Below are positions 42,925 to 51,720 of a stretch of DNA of 64,000 nucleotides, piece after piece. The number at the start of each line of letters is the position of its first letter. Position 1 is the stretch's first letter. The stretch lies in the NCBI GenBank assembly GCA_028287035.1, contig JAQBQL010000181.1, positions 1 through 64,000 of the forward strand, written 5' to 3'. Origin of the DNA: Labilithrix sp. Lineage in GTDB: Bacteria; Myxococcota; Polyangia; Polyangiales; Polyangiaceae. The notes below the pieces were generated by a model, which worked only from the letters and a program-made list of their open reading frames with translations, had not been told where the DNA came from and made no database searches. The translations under genes were made by a program, and so were the position numbers.

Positions 42925-42954
42925 ATCGTACGAGCGCCCGGGCCGTCCGCGCAA
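42925..42954 (-). promoter_or_regulatory. Sigma70-like promoter of DUF1554 copy 3
   Basis: On the minus strand TTGCGC (42949-42954) and TACGAT (42925-42930) are 18 nt apart, with the -10 ending 8 nt before the TTG start. Both hexamers are identical to those of the copy 1 promoter, while the spacer sequence differs, which suggests selection on the two boxes. Confidence 0.6.
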
Positions 42955-42984
42955 CCCGCGGGGCATCGGCGCCCCGGGAACGCC

Positions 42985-44169
42985 TCAGAGCGCGGGCAGC
43001 GCGACGTCGACCGGTCGCCACTGGCTGCCGGTCGACCCGCCGCCCAGCTGCCCCGCGTCGTTCCAGCCCCAGGCCGCGATCCGGCCGTCGCGACGAATGG
43101 CAAGAAGCGAGCGATAGCCAACGACCTGGAGCACGTCGGACGTGGCGAGCGGCACGGCGCCGTCGCGGTGGACGAGCTCCGTGCCGTCGCCCGTCGGCGC
43201 GGCCCAGCACGAGGCGGTGCCGTCGGTCGTGACGACGCACGGCGCGCCCGCCATGAGGACGCCGTCGCAGCCGAGCCCGTGCACGGCCACCGGCGTCGTG
43301 GATTGCTTCGCGGGTCCACCGGTGCCGAGCGCGCCCGAGACGTTCTCTCCCCAGCACGAGACGCGGCCGTCGCGCGTCTGGGCGCAGACGGCGCTCGAGA
43401 ATGCCGAGATGCGCACGACGTCGGTGAGCCCCTTCACGGCCGTCGGGACGAGCGTCGCGAGCGCGGTGCCATTGCCGGCCTCGCCGTAGGCGTTCGATCC
43501 CCAGCACGCGACCGTGCCACCCCGCCGGAGCGCGCAGCTCACGGTGAAGCTCAGGGCGAGCTGCGTCGCGTCCTCCAGCCCCACGGCAGCGACGGGCACG
43601 GGCGCGTCCTCGCAGCTGCGGCCGTCGCCGATCCCGCAGTCGCGGCCCGAGCCCCAGCAGCGCACCTCGCCCGAGGCGAGACGCGCGCACGAGTGATGGG
43701 TCGCGCTGGCGATCTCGACGACGTCCGCGAGGCCCTTCACGGGTGCAGCCGTCGCGCGGAAGGCGCTCACGGTGCCGTCGCCCAGCTGCCCGCCGTTGTT
43801 CTGGCCCCAGCACGCGACGCGGTGGTCCCGGCCGAGCGCGCACGAGAAGCCGCCGAGCGTGCCCCAGTCGCCGACGGTCACCTGGAGCACGTCGGAGATG
43901 CCCTGCACCCGCACCGGCTCCGCGCGGAGCGTCACGCTGCCGTCGCCGAGCTCGCCCGTGCTGTTGTTCCCCCAGCAGTACACGGCGCCGCCGTCGCGCC
44001 ACGCGCAGGCGTGACGACGTTCGATGACCGCGTGCACGGGCGACGACGCGAGCTCGCCCGGCGGCTCGCCACACGCGACGACGGATGGAGGGGTGGGAGG
44101 AGGATCCTCTTCCTGCGCACCACAGGCCGACAGCAGGAGCGGGATGACGAGAAGCGTACGTGACCTCAT
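42985..44169 (-). CDS. RCC1-repeat lipoprotein
   Basis: The 394-residue product starts at MRSRTLLVIPLLLSACG, with a lipobox-like LSAC at residue 16 and a Pro/Glu linker. The rest is a beta-propeller of about seven RCC1-type blades, each with a core like GAVYCWGNNSTGELGDGS, RVACWGQNNGGQLGDGT, TVACWGSNAYGEAGNGT and RVSCWGENVSGALGTGG. The myxobacterial version has an extra Cys in the CWG motif and a preceding Cys (SCAL, SCAR), giving possible disulfides per blade. RCC1 propellers on lipoproteins are assumed to bind proteins. The gene lies 68 nt upstream of DUF1554 copy 3 on the same strand but is separated from it by that gene's promoter. Confidence 0.88.
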   Translation of the reverse strand: MRSRTLLVIPLLLSACGAQEEDPPPTPPSVVACGEPPGELASSPVHAVIERRHACAWRDGGAVYCWGNNSTGELGDGSVTLRAEPVRVQGISDVLQVTVGDWGTLGGFSCALGRDHRVACWGQNNGGQLGDGTVSAFRATAAPVKGLADVVEIASATHHSCARLASGEVRCWGSGRDCGIGDGRSCEDAPVPVAAVGLEDATQLALSFTVSCALRRGGTVACWGSNAYGEAGNGTALATLVPTAVKGLTDVVRISAFSSAVCAQTRDGRVSCWGENVSGALGTGGPAKQSTTPVAVHGLGCDGVLMAGAPCVVTTDGTASCWAAPTGDGTELVHRDGAVPLATSDVLQVVGYRSLLAIRRDGRIAAWGWNDAGQLGGGSTGSQWRPVDVALPAL

Positions 44170-44313
44170 CGCCGCCGCATGTGCACGGCGCGCGCCACGG
44201 CTCGAGCGTCGCGAGGTGACCGCTTCGCACCCACGCGCGTCATGATCGCGAGGCCGCGGAGGTCCGCGCCGCGTGGCACATCGAGGCACGCGATCGAGAA
44301 GCGGGCTGCGCGA

Positions 44314-47300
44314 TCAGCGCACCTCCACCATCGCGCCCGCCGCCGGGAGATGCACCCAGCTGCTCGTCACCTTGCGCGCGCCGCCCCACGCGACCGCCTC
44401 GCGGTACGCGGCCAGCTGCGGGAGGAAGCTCGTCACCTTGGCGCGCAGCGCGGCGGCGCCCGTGCCCGGGAACGTCTTGTGGTCGACGATGACGAAGCCG
44501 TCCGGCGTCTCGAGCAGGAGATCGATGATGCCGCCCACCTGGCGCGGGCCCGCGGCGGTCACGACCCGCGCGTCGATGGACACCTCGCGATGCCACACCG
44601 CCGACGGCCACCGCGCGGCCACGAACGCGACCAGGCGATCGCTCGCGGCGAGCAGCTCGGCGGGCTGCACGTGCGCGCTCATCGCGGCGCCGGCGAGGAT
44701 GCGCGTCGCCCGCGTCAGGCGCTCGCCCGGGGAGAGGCCCGGCACGTCGGAGGCGAGGAACGCGTGGACCGCGTCGCCCAGCACGTCGAACGCCTCGACC
44801 TTGCCGGTGATCGCGAGCGCGCCCGGCAGCGCCTCGATCGCGCCCACCGCGCCCAGCATGAGCTCCGGCCATTGCTCCGCGGCGCTCGACGGGAGGATGC
44901 GATGCGCGGCAGGCGCGGCGGCCGGGGCCGGGCCACGCACGAACCAGCGGCGCGGCTCCTCGGCGGCGCTCGTGGCTTCCGCCGGGGACGCGCCGAGCCG
45001 CCACACGCGCGTCGCGAGCGACGACGGGCCGAGCTGCGTGCTCGCGCGCTCCCCGTCGGCGGCGCCCGCCGGCAGCACCAGGAGCGGCTCGCCCGCCGCG
45101 TTGCACAGGCCGTCGAGCCACTGCGCGCACGCCGTCGAGACGGCGGGCTCCTTTTTCGTCGCCTTGTTCGTCTTCACCTGCGCCGCCAGCACCAGGTGAT
45201 CGCGTGCCCGCGTGAAGCCCACGTAGAGGAGGCGCGCGCGCTCCTTCTCCTCGCGCTGCTGCACGCGCTGGCCCTCCGGCGTCTCCGCCGCGCGATCGGC
45301 GAGCGAGCCCGTGCGCGTGCCGCCGAGCGGCCATGGCCAGTAGCGGATCCAGCGGCCCTTCAGGGGCTCGCGCGCGTCGAACATCGAAGTACCATCCTCG
45401 GATTCGGATTCCGGGGATACGTCGTTGAAGGCGCGGCGGCGCTCGGTGCGGTCGAGGCTCGAGAGGACGACCACCGGCCACTCGAGGCCCTTGCTCTTGT
45501 GGTAGGTGGCGACGATGACCGCGCCGTCGTCGGTGGGGACGTGCTGGTCGTCCGACCCGATCATCTCGCCCTTGCGGAGGCGCTTCTCGCTCACGTCATC
45601 GAAGTAGCGAAGGAGGCCGGCGACGGTGGCGGCCTCGCGCTCCTGGGCGCAGCGTTCCTCGTAATCGGCGGCGAGGCCGCGCAGGGCATCGAGGTTGGCG
45701 ACGCGCTGGGTCGGATCGGGCCACCGCGCGCACACCTGCACGAGGTCGAGCGAGGCGAGCACCCGGTCGACCGCCTCGGCGGGCGACGCCAGCGAGAGCA
45801 GCGCGCGCAGCGGGGAGAGCGCGTCGCGCCAGCCCGCGCCGGGGCTCACCTGCTCGCCGCTCTCGCGGAGCGCGGTCGGTGAGAGCGGGAGGAGCGAGGC
45901 GAGCCACGCATCGGAATCGCGCTCGCCCGCGCCGAGGAGCACGTCGATCTTCGCGGCGGCGAGCGTGTCGCCCGCATCGAGCAGCCAGCGGAGCGCCGCG
46001 TCGACCAGCGTGCCCTCCGGCGTCTCGAGGAGGCCCGCACGCGCGATGGCCACGCGCAGGCCGCGCGCGTGGAGGGCGCCGGCGAGCAGGGCCGCCTCGT
46101 CGTTGGTGGCGACGAGCACCGCCACGTCGCCGGGGCGCACCGGACGCGCCGCATCGGTCGTGCGATCGATGACCGGCGTTTGCTCGGGGGACGCCAGCAG
46201 GCGCGCGACGCCCTCGGCGAGGGCGATGGCGTGCTCGTCCTTCTTCTTCGATTCGAGGGCCCAGAAGCCGAGCGGCGGGAGCGCCGCGAGCTCGGGGGGC
46301 GCCACGCGCGCCGGGGCGACCACCACCTCGCCGCGCGTGAAGCCGTGACGGCCGAGGGCCGCGGCGAACAGCTCCGAGCACGCCGCGACGAGCTCGGGAC
46401 GCGAGCGGTAGTTCTTGCCGAGCACGTCGCGCGTGCCGCCCGAGGCCTCGACCCAGGCGGCGACCGCATCCATCAGCTGCGGATCGGCGCCTGCGTATTC
46501 GAAGATGCACTGCTTGCGATCGCCGACCCATATCGAACGATCGCTCATGGCATGAAGCTTCACGAAGAGCGCGAGCTGGATCGGGCTCGTGTCCTGGAAC
46601 TCGTCGACGACCACGAGGCGCAGGCGCGCCGCGAGCTCGGCGGCGACGCGCGGGTGGCTGGCCAGGTCGAGGGCGCGGTCGAGCATGTCGACGTAGTCGA
46701 CGACGCGGCGCCGGGTCTTCCACTCCTGGTAGGCGGAGAGGCCGATGCGCGCCGCCTCGTAGATCGAGGTCGTCAGCTCGCGCATCTCGGCGTGGAGGCG
46801 CGGGTGGCCCTCCCAGCGGGACGCGGTGAGGCGGAGGTCGTCGAGGAGATGCTCGCTCTTCTTCGCGGCCGACGCGCTCGACAGACTCGACCAGTCGCTC
46901 CACAGGAGCTCGCGGTCGCGGAGCTTCTCCGCCTTCTTCTCGAGGTCCTCGAGCCGCTCGGCGGTGGTCTTCGTGCCGTCCGGATTCTCGCGCAGCGCCT
47001 TGATGGCGCGGGCCAGGGAGCCGGCGAGCGCGTCCTCGAGCGCGTCGCCGCTCGCCTCGGCGGGCGGCAGCATGCGGAACATGCCCGCGAGCGAACGCTC
47101 GGCCATCGCGGGCAGCCGATCGGCCGCGATGCGGTTGCTGCGCGCGAGATCCATGATGTCGCTCACCGGTCGCACCCAGTCGGTGCGCTTGGTGACGTTG
47201 TCGAAGTGCAGCTGGAACGACGCCGCGAGCCGCTCGAGCGTCACGCTGAGCTGCTCGGGCAGCGCGGCCTCGAGCGACGCGCGGAGCAGCTTGCCGGCGT

Positions 47301-47646
47301 CGCCGGTGACGACGTCCACGTTGGGCGAGAGCCCCGCGTCGATCGCGAACTCCTGGAGGAGCCGGAGGCACATCGCGTGCACCGTGCCGAGGTACGCGAG
47401 GGGCAGCTCGAGGGCCGCGTCGAACGCGCCCTCCTTCACGAGGCGCTGGCGGATGCGCGCGGTGAGCTCGGCGTGCGCCTTCTTCGTATACGTGACGGCG
47501 ACGAGGCTCTCGAGCGGCAGCGGATCGGCGCCGCCCGGCGCGACCGCGTCGGAGACGTCGGTGGTGAGGCGGTAGGTCTTCCCGCTCCCGGCGGACGCGG
47601 ACACGATGGTGATCCCGCGCCCCGCCGGCGTGTTCGAGTGACTCAT
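44314..47646 (-). CDS. AddA/RecB-like UvrD helicase-exonuclease subunit
   Basis: The 1110-residue product starts at the ATG overlapping the upstream stop (ATGA, 47643-47646). It has SF1A helicase motifs: ITIVSASAGSGKTYRLTTDV (Walker A near 20), VAVTYTKKAHAELTARI, RLVVVDEFQDTSPIQLALFV (about 349), KGLEWPVVVLSSLDRTERRR and LLYVGFTRARDHLVLAAQ. A C-terminal RecB-type nuclease has VGGIIDLLLETPDGFVIVDH followed by KTF (about 1039-1058). Together with the upstream AddB-like protein it should form a double-strand-break end-processing nuclease for RecA-dependent repair and degradation of foreign linear DNA. Chi-recognition residues were not examined. Confidence 0.9.
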   Translation of the reverse strand: MSHSNTPAGRGITIVSASAGSGKTYRLTTDVSDAVAPGGADPLPLESLVAVTYTKKAHAELTARIRQRLVKEGAFDAALELPLAYLGTVHAMCLRLLQEFAIDAGLSPNVDVVTGDAGKLLRASLEAALPEQLSVTLERLAASFQLHFDNVTKRTDWVRPVSDIMDLARSNRIAADRLPAMAERSLAGMFRMLPPAEASGDALEDALAGSLARAIKALRENPDGTKTTAERLEDLEKKAEKLRDRELLWSDWSSLSSASAAKKSEHLLDDLRLTASRWEGHPRLHAEMRELTTSIYEAARIGLSAYQEWKTRRRVVDYVDMLDRALDLASHPRVAAELAARLRLVVVDEFQDTSPIQLALFVKLHAMSDRSIWVGDRKQCIFEYAGADPQLMDAVAAWVEASGGTRDVLGKNYRSRPELVAACSELFAAALGRHGFTRGEVVVAPARVAPPELAALPPLGFWALESKKKDEHAIALAEGVARLLASPEQTPVIDRTTDAARPVRPGDVAVLVATNDEAALLAGALHARGLRVAIARAGLLETPEGTLVDAALRWLLDAGDTLAAAKIDVLLGAGERDSDAWLASLLPLSPTALRESGEQVSPGAGWRDALSPLRALLSLASPAEAVDRVLASLDLVQVCARWPDPTQRVANLDALRGLAADYEERCAQEREAATVAGLLRYFDDVSEKRLRKGEMIGSDDQHVPTDDGAVIVATYHKSKGLEWPVVVLSSLDRTERRRAFNDVSPESESEDGTSMFDAREPLKGRWIRYWPWPLGGTRTGSLADRAAETPEGQRVQQREEKERARLLYVGFTRARDHLVLAAQVKTNKATKKEPAVSTACAQWLDGLCNAAGEPLLVLPAGAADGERASTQLGPSSLATRVWRLGASPAEATSAAEEPRRWFVRGPAPAAAPAAHRILPSSAAEQWPELMLGAVGAIEALPGALAITGKVEAFDVLGDAVHAFLASDVPGLSPGERLTRATRILAGAAMSAHVQPAELLAASDRLVAFVAARWPSAVWHREVSIDARVVTAAGPRQVGGIIDLLLETPDGFVIVDHKTFPGTGAAALRAKVTSFLPQLAAYREAVAWGGARKVTSSWVHLPAAGAMVEVR

Positions 47647-50378
47647 CGCATCCCCTCCCACGCCTTGCCGCAGATCGCGCTGTAATCGCAATAGCTGCAC
47701 GCGTCCTCCGGATCCTCCAGCGCGTAGTATTGCGCTTTTTCGGATTCGGAGATGCCCAGCGCGCCCAGCAGTGGCAGAGCCTTCTTCGTCGCGGCCACCG
47801 GGACGATTCCCTTCTTCAGCGCCTGCTGCACCGCACGCGCGGTGCGCTCCACGCGCGACCACGTCTCGGCCAGTGTCGCGCCCGCCAGCGTCTTGCCCTC
47901 CGGCAGGCCCATGCGCGCATCGGCGGTGACGACGCGCGCGTTCGACAGCGAGAAGTACGCGGCCGGCGGCAGCGAGTGCTTGCTGCCCTGCTCGTGGATG
48001 CCCCGCACGTACGCGGCGAGCTGGACCGCGCGGCCCTCCTCGAGGAGCGCGCGGTAGCTCGATTCGCCCCACTTCAGATCCAGCACCGCCTCCTTGCCGA
48101 GATCGTTCACGAGGCGCACGTCGAGCCGGCCGTGCAGGACGCCGATCGAGGACGTCGTCGTGATCGGCTGCTCGACCGCTGCGATGCGCCAGCCCGAGCC
48201 GACCAGGTACGCGCGCAGCTCCACCATCGCCTTCACGAGCTGCGGGACGAGCTGGGCGCGCTCGAAGCTCGCGCCGGCGAGCAGCAGCGTGGCGCCCTCC
48301 GTCTCGAGCAGCGTCACGAGGCGCTCGCGCGCGCGCACCTCGAACGTGGGCTCGTCGAGCTCCTCGAACGCGCGCTCGCGATGAAGCTCCTCGACCAGGC
48401 GATGGCCCAGGCTGCCGTTCAGGTGCGGGCCACTCGACACGCGCGCCAGGGCGCCGCCGCGGATCTTCGCGTGCTCGGACAGCACGAAGCGCAGCGGACA
48501 GCTCGCCAGGGAGCTCAGCGAGGTGGCCGACGTGGACAGCGTCTCGGCGGCGACCGCGCCCGGCGGCAGCGACCACGCGGCGCGTCCTTCGGGGAGCGGC
48601 AGCGCCGGGATCTCGGATATCGACAGATCGCCGGCATTCGCAAACAGGATATCGGTCGGACGCCGCGTGATCTTCGCCTGCGCCTCCTCGCGTTCGAGGC
48701 CGAGGCGCGCCGCGATCTCGTCCCACGTGGGATGCGGCGCGGCCGGCGAGCCGAGGCTCGCGGACGGCACCACCATCAGCACGCGCTCGCGCGCCGCGAG
48801 GAGGCCGCTCCGCCACGCCTGCGACTCCGCCGCGAGCAGCGCCTTCGGGGATACGAGCTGCACGCCCGCCGCCTCGAGCGCCTCCCGCTCGCCGCGGTTC
48901 CACGGCTGGAGCGCCGGGCGACGCTCGGTGCCGGCCACGAAGCTCCACATGACGACCGTGCGCGCCGGCGCGAGCAGCGCGCCCGGATGATCGACGCGCT
49001 CGAGCCGACCCGCCTGCTCGACCGACAGCGCGCACGCCTGCGGAGCGCCCGCCACGCTGCCCGCGAGCTGGCGCATGTCCTCGCGTGACAGGGTGCTCCG
49101 CGGATCACGCGCCAGCGACGCCGCGAGCTCGGCGGCCTGCCCGTGGGCGGCGCGGTACGTCTCGCGGAGCTCGTCGATGCCGAGCCGCCTCTGGAGGAAC
49201 GTCCGCACGCGCTGCACGACCGCGAGCAGCGCCTCGCGCGGCGCCCCGTGCTCGGGATGGCCGGGCTGCTCGATCCAGTCGGTCACGCGCTGCATCCGCT
49301 CGGCGACGAACGCGTCAGGATCTTTGCCGCGCTCCGTCGCCTGCCTGGCGAGACGCTGCCTCGCCTCCTCCTTCTGGCGCACCCACTCCGACCCGCCGAC
49401 GCCCGGCTGCCGCGACACGGCCCGCGCGAGCCGCGCCCCGAGCACGCCGCGGAACGGCCCCACGGGCAACGTGAGCAGCTCGAGGACGCGGTACGGATCG
49501 CGCGGCGCGTACGCGAGCTCGAGAGCGAGCGGCAGGATCTGCATCGCCGGCCGCCACGACGAGGATGAGTCGTGCCCCTGCCCCGGCAGACCGTGACGCA
49601 CGAGCGCCGCCTCGAGCGGCGCCGGGTCGGCGCAGCGCACGACCACCGCGTCGTCCCGGTGCTTCACGAGGAGCGCCGCGGTCAGCTCGGCGAGATCACC
49701 GGCGGTGTCGCCGCGGAGGAGCAGCAGCGTGCCGTCGCCGACGATCGCCTGGCCGCCCGCCGGCTCGCCGCGGAAGAGGCGCTGCAGGAGCCCGAGATCG
49801 GTGTTCGCCGCCGCCCCCGGGAAGTCCGTCGCCAGCTCGGTCACGACCGCGCCCCGCTCCTCGAGCAACGCGAACACCGAACGCCAGCGCAGCGGCCACA
49901 GCGCGCGCGGCGTCGCCAGCGTGAGCCCCTCGTAGATCGCATGCGCGCTCGACGCGCGGAGCTCGCGCCCGACGACCACCAGGCGATCCACCGCGCCCGC
50001 CGGCCACGCCGCCCCTTCCGCCGCGAGCGCCTCGATCGCCGCGAGGGCCGCGAGCCGCGGCCCGCCCCCGGCGACCGCGCGCCCGTCCCACCCCGCCTCG
50101 AGCAGCGCGTCCCGCCAGCCGAGCAGCTGCCGCGCCGTCCCGAGCGCATCGACCGCGAACGACTGCCTGTAGAATGCATCCACCGGGCCCGCCGCCAGCC
50201 GCCGCGCATAGGCCGGCACGCGCTGCGCGAGAGGCGACGCATCCTTCGGCAGCCCGAGCCGCATCTCCAGATCGCGCAGCAGCTGCGCGGGCGACCACGC
50301 GGGCTCCCCCAGCGTGCCGTGCGCCCCTGCCGCGCGAACCACCGGACCACCGAGCGAGAGACCGACGAGAGGCTTCAT
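47643..50378 (-). CDS. AddB-like PD-(D/E)XK nuclease subunit
   Basis: The 911-residue product starts at the ATG at 50378, which has a GGAG site; an ATG 12 nt upstream is the alternative. The N-terminal two-thirds is a degenerate helicase-like region without Walker motifs, as in AddB. The C-terminal nuclease has GVLHGRLDVRLVNDLGKEAV followed by LDLKWGESSYR (about 749-772; D and D-x-K). Cys residues suited to a 4Fe-4S cluster are at SLASCPLRF (about 628) and DACSYCDYSAICGKAW (about 893-908). That cysteine arrangement is a hallmark of AddB. It overlaps the helicase gene by 4 nt. AddB normally cuts the 5'-ended strand. Confidence 0.87.
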   Translation of the reverse strand: MKPLVGLSLGGPVVRAAGAHGTLGEPAWSPAQLLRDLEMRLGLPKDASPLAQRVPAYARRLAAGPVDAFYRQSFAVDALGTARQLLGWRDALLEAGWDGRAVAGGGPRLAALAAIEALAAEGAAWPAGAVDRLVVVGRELRASSAHAIYEGLTLATPRALWPLRWRSVFALLEERGAVVTELATDFPGAAANTDLGLLQRLFRGEPAGGQAIVGDGTLLLLRGDTAGDLAELTAALLVKHRDDAVVVRCADPAPLEAALVRHGLPGQGHDSSSSWRPAMQILPLALELAYAPRDPYRVLELLTLPVGPFRGVLGARLARAVSRQPGVGGSEWVRQKEEARQRLARQATERGKDPDAFVAERMQRVTDWIEQPGHPEHGAPREALLAVVQRVRTFLQRRLGIDELRETYRAAHGQAAELAASLARDPRSTLSREDMRQLAGSVAGAPQACALSVEQAGRLERVDHPGALLAPARTVVMWSFVAGTERRPALQPWNRGEREALEAAGVQLVSPKALLAAESQAWRSGLLAARERVLMVVPSASLGSPAAPHPTWDEIAARLGLEREEAQAKITRRPTDILFANAGDLSISEIPALPLPEGRAAWSLPPGAVAAETLSTSATSLSSLASCPLRFVLSEHAKIRGGALARVSSGPHLNGSLGHRLVEELHRERAFEELDEPTFEVRARERLVTLLETEGATLLLAGASFERAQLVPQLVKAMVELRAYLVGSGWRIAAVEQPITTTSSIGVLHGRLDVRLVNDLGKEAVLDLKWGESSYRALLEEGRAVQLAAYVRGIHEQGSKHSLPPAAYFSLSNARVVTADARMGLPEGKTLAGATLAETWSRVERTARAVQQALKKGIVPVAATKKALPLLGALGISESEKAQYYALEDPEDACSYCDYSAICGKAWEGMR

Positions 50379-50506
50379 GCGTGACTCCATCCTGCGCGAG
50401 GCGGCGCGCCCATGGGGTCGACCCGATGGGCGCGACTGCGCAGCTGTTCACGCCGTTGCCTCATCCCCCGGTGAGCAGACCATCACGATGTGGCTGCTGC
50501 TGTAAC

Positions 50507-50521
50507 TACCCCTGAGGGGTA
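50507..50521. promoter_or_regulatory. Palindrome TACCCCT-G-AGGGGTA
   Basis: A perfect 7-bp inverted repeat with a one-base centre lies 128 nt upstream of the AddB-like start and 15 nt after the stop of the kelch lipoprotein gene. It could be an operator for the addBA operon or a hairpin at the end of the kelch transcript. It shares TACCCC...GGGGTA with the palindrome at 19963-19979. Confidence 0.3.
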
Positions 50522-50535
50522 AGGGGGCATGTGCG

Positions 50536-51621
50536 CTACTTCGTCAGCGCGATCACGTCGTTGATGTACATGCCGGGCTCGCCGCCCACCGCGTAGATTG
50601 TGCCGTCCGGCGCGACGGCGGTCGCCGCGAACTCCTGGCAGGTCGGCGGCACCGGGCCCGCGGTCCACGCCTTCGCGGCCGGCTCGTAGACGAGCACCGG
50701 AACGTTCCCGCCGCCGATGACGTAGATGCGGCCGTCCTTGCCGAGCACCGCCGAGTGCCCGCCGCCGCGCGTGTCCGGCATCGGGGGCAGCGTCGAGAAG
50801 CCGGTCGCGCTCGGGCCGCGCGCCTCGGCGGTCGCGAGGTCGGACGCGCCGTCCGAGCCGCCGAACGCGTAGGTCGTCCCGTCCGCGCCGGTGGTCATCG
50901 CGAGGCTCGTGCGCGGCGAGGTCATCGGGCTGCCGGCCGTCCACGCGGCGGCGCCGGGGGCGAGCACGTAGGTCGACGATCGCGCCGCGTTGGCCGCGAT
51001 GCTGTAGCCGCCCGCGAAGAGCACCGACCCGTCGGCCCGCATGCTGCCCGCGCCCATGTAGCGGCCTTCGGGGAGCGACGGCGCGGTCGTCCACGAGTCG
51101 GCTGCCGGGTCGTAGATCTCGACGGTCCTCGAGACGCCCTCGGTGAACGTCTTGCTGTTGTACTCGCCGCCGCTCACGAGGATCTTCCCGCTCGGAAGGA
51201 GCAGCGCCGACAAACCATACCGCGGCGTCGGCATCGGGGCGGCGAGTGACCAGCTGTCCAGCGCCGGGTCGTAGACCTCGACGACGCCCGTCGGCCCGGA
51301 GTCCGTCGAGCCGCCGATCGCGTAGAGCTTGCCGTCGGGCGCGAACACCGCGCCGAGGCGCGAGCGTCTCGTCGGCATCGACGCGCGCGCGGTCCACTTC
51401 AGCGTCGCCGGCGGCGGGTTGCCGGGCGGCGGGTTGCCGGGCGTGCTCGCGTCGCCCGCGTCGGGGGAAGGCGTCTTCGAGGGGCCGGCGTCGACGGCGG
51501 CGTCGCCGGCCTCCTCCGGGCTGGTCGGCGCTGCCGTCCCCCCGTCCTGGGTCGAGGAGCACGCTGCGGCGGCCAGGCAGAACACCGAGAGGGACGCGCG
51601 AGCGGCAAGAGAAAGGTTCAT
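50536..51621 (-). CDS. Kelch-repeat lipoprotein
   Basis: The 361-residue product starts at MNLSLAARASLSVFCLAAAA with the lipobox-like AAAC near residue 21. A Thr/Pro/Asp/Ala linker (about 24-75) is followed by six or so kelch blades: LGAVFAPDGKLYAIGGSTDS, GVVEVYDPALDSWSLAAPMP, LLPSGKILVSGGEYNSKTF, VEIYDPAADSWTTAPSLPEG and similar. The GG doublet and the YDP..DSW motif are diagnostic of kelch propellers. The protein is expected on the outer membrane, where it may bind protein or sugar. It diverges from the 51721 gene across 99 nt. No enzymatic residues of galactose oxidase type were recognised. Confidence 0.9.
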   Translation of the reverse strand: MNLSLAARASLSVFCLAAAACSSTQDGGTAAPTSPEEAGDAAVDAGPSKTPSPDAGDASTPGNPPPGNPPPATLKWTARASMPTRRSRLGAVFAPDGKLYAIGGSTDSGPTGVVEVYDPALDSWSLAAPMPTPRYGLSALLLPSGKILVSGGEYNSKTFTEGVSRTVEIYDPAADSWTTAPSLPEGRYMGAGSMRADGSVLFAGGYSIAANAARSSTYVLAPGAAAWTAGSPMTSPRTSLAMTTGADGTTYAFGGSDGASDLATAEARGPSATGFSTLPPMPDTRGGGHSAVLGKDGRIYVIGGGNVPVLVYEPAAKAWTAGPVPPTCQEFAATAVAPDGTIYAVGGEPGMYINDVIALTK

Positions 51622-51720
51622 GTCCGGGCCTGTGCTGGCACACGGACTTCCGTCACGCAACGTTCGCCGGGGCCTTCTTTTGTTGACGGGAGGCGATCCC
51701 TCGCGCTCCGCACGCAACCG

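Noticed and set aside
44314..49035. Open frame extending the AddA-like gene upstream by about 460 codons
   Set aside because: The upstream part lies antisense-like within the AddB-like gene in another frame, is Arg/Gly-rich and lacks a start with support; the ATGA overlap at 47643-47646 marks the true start.
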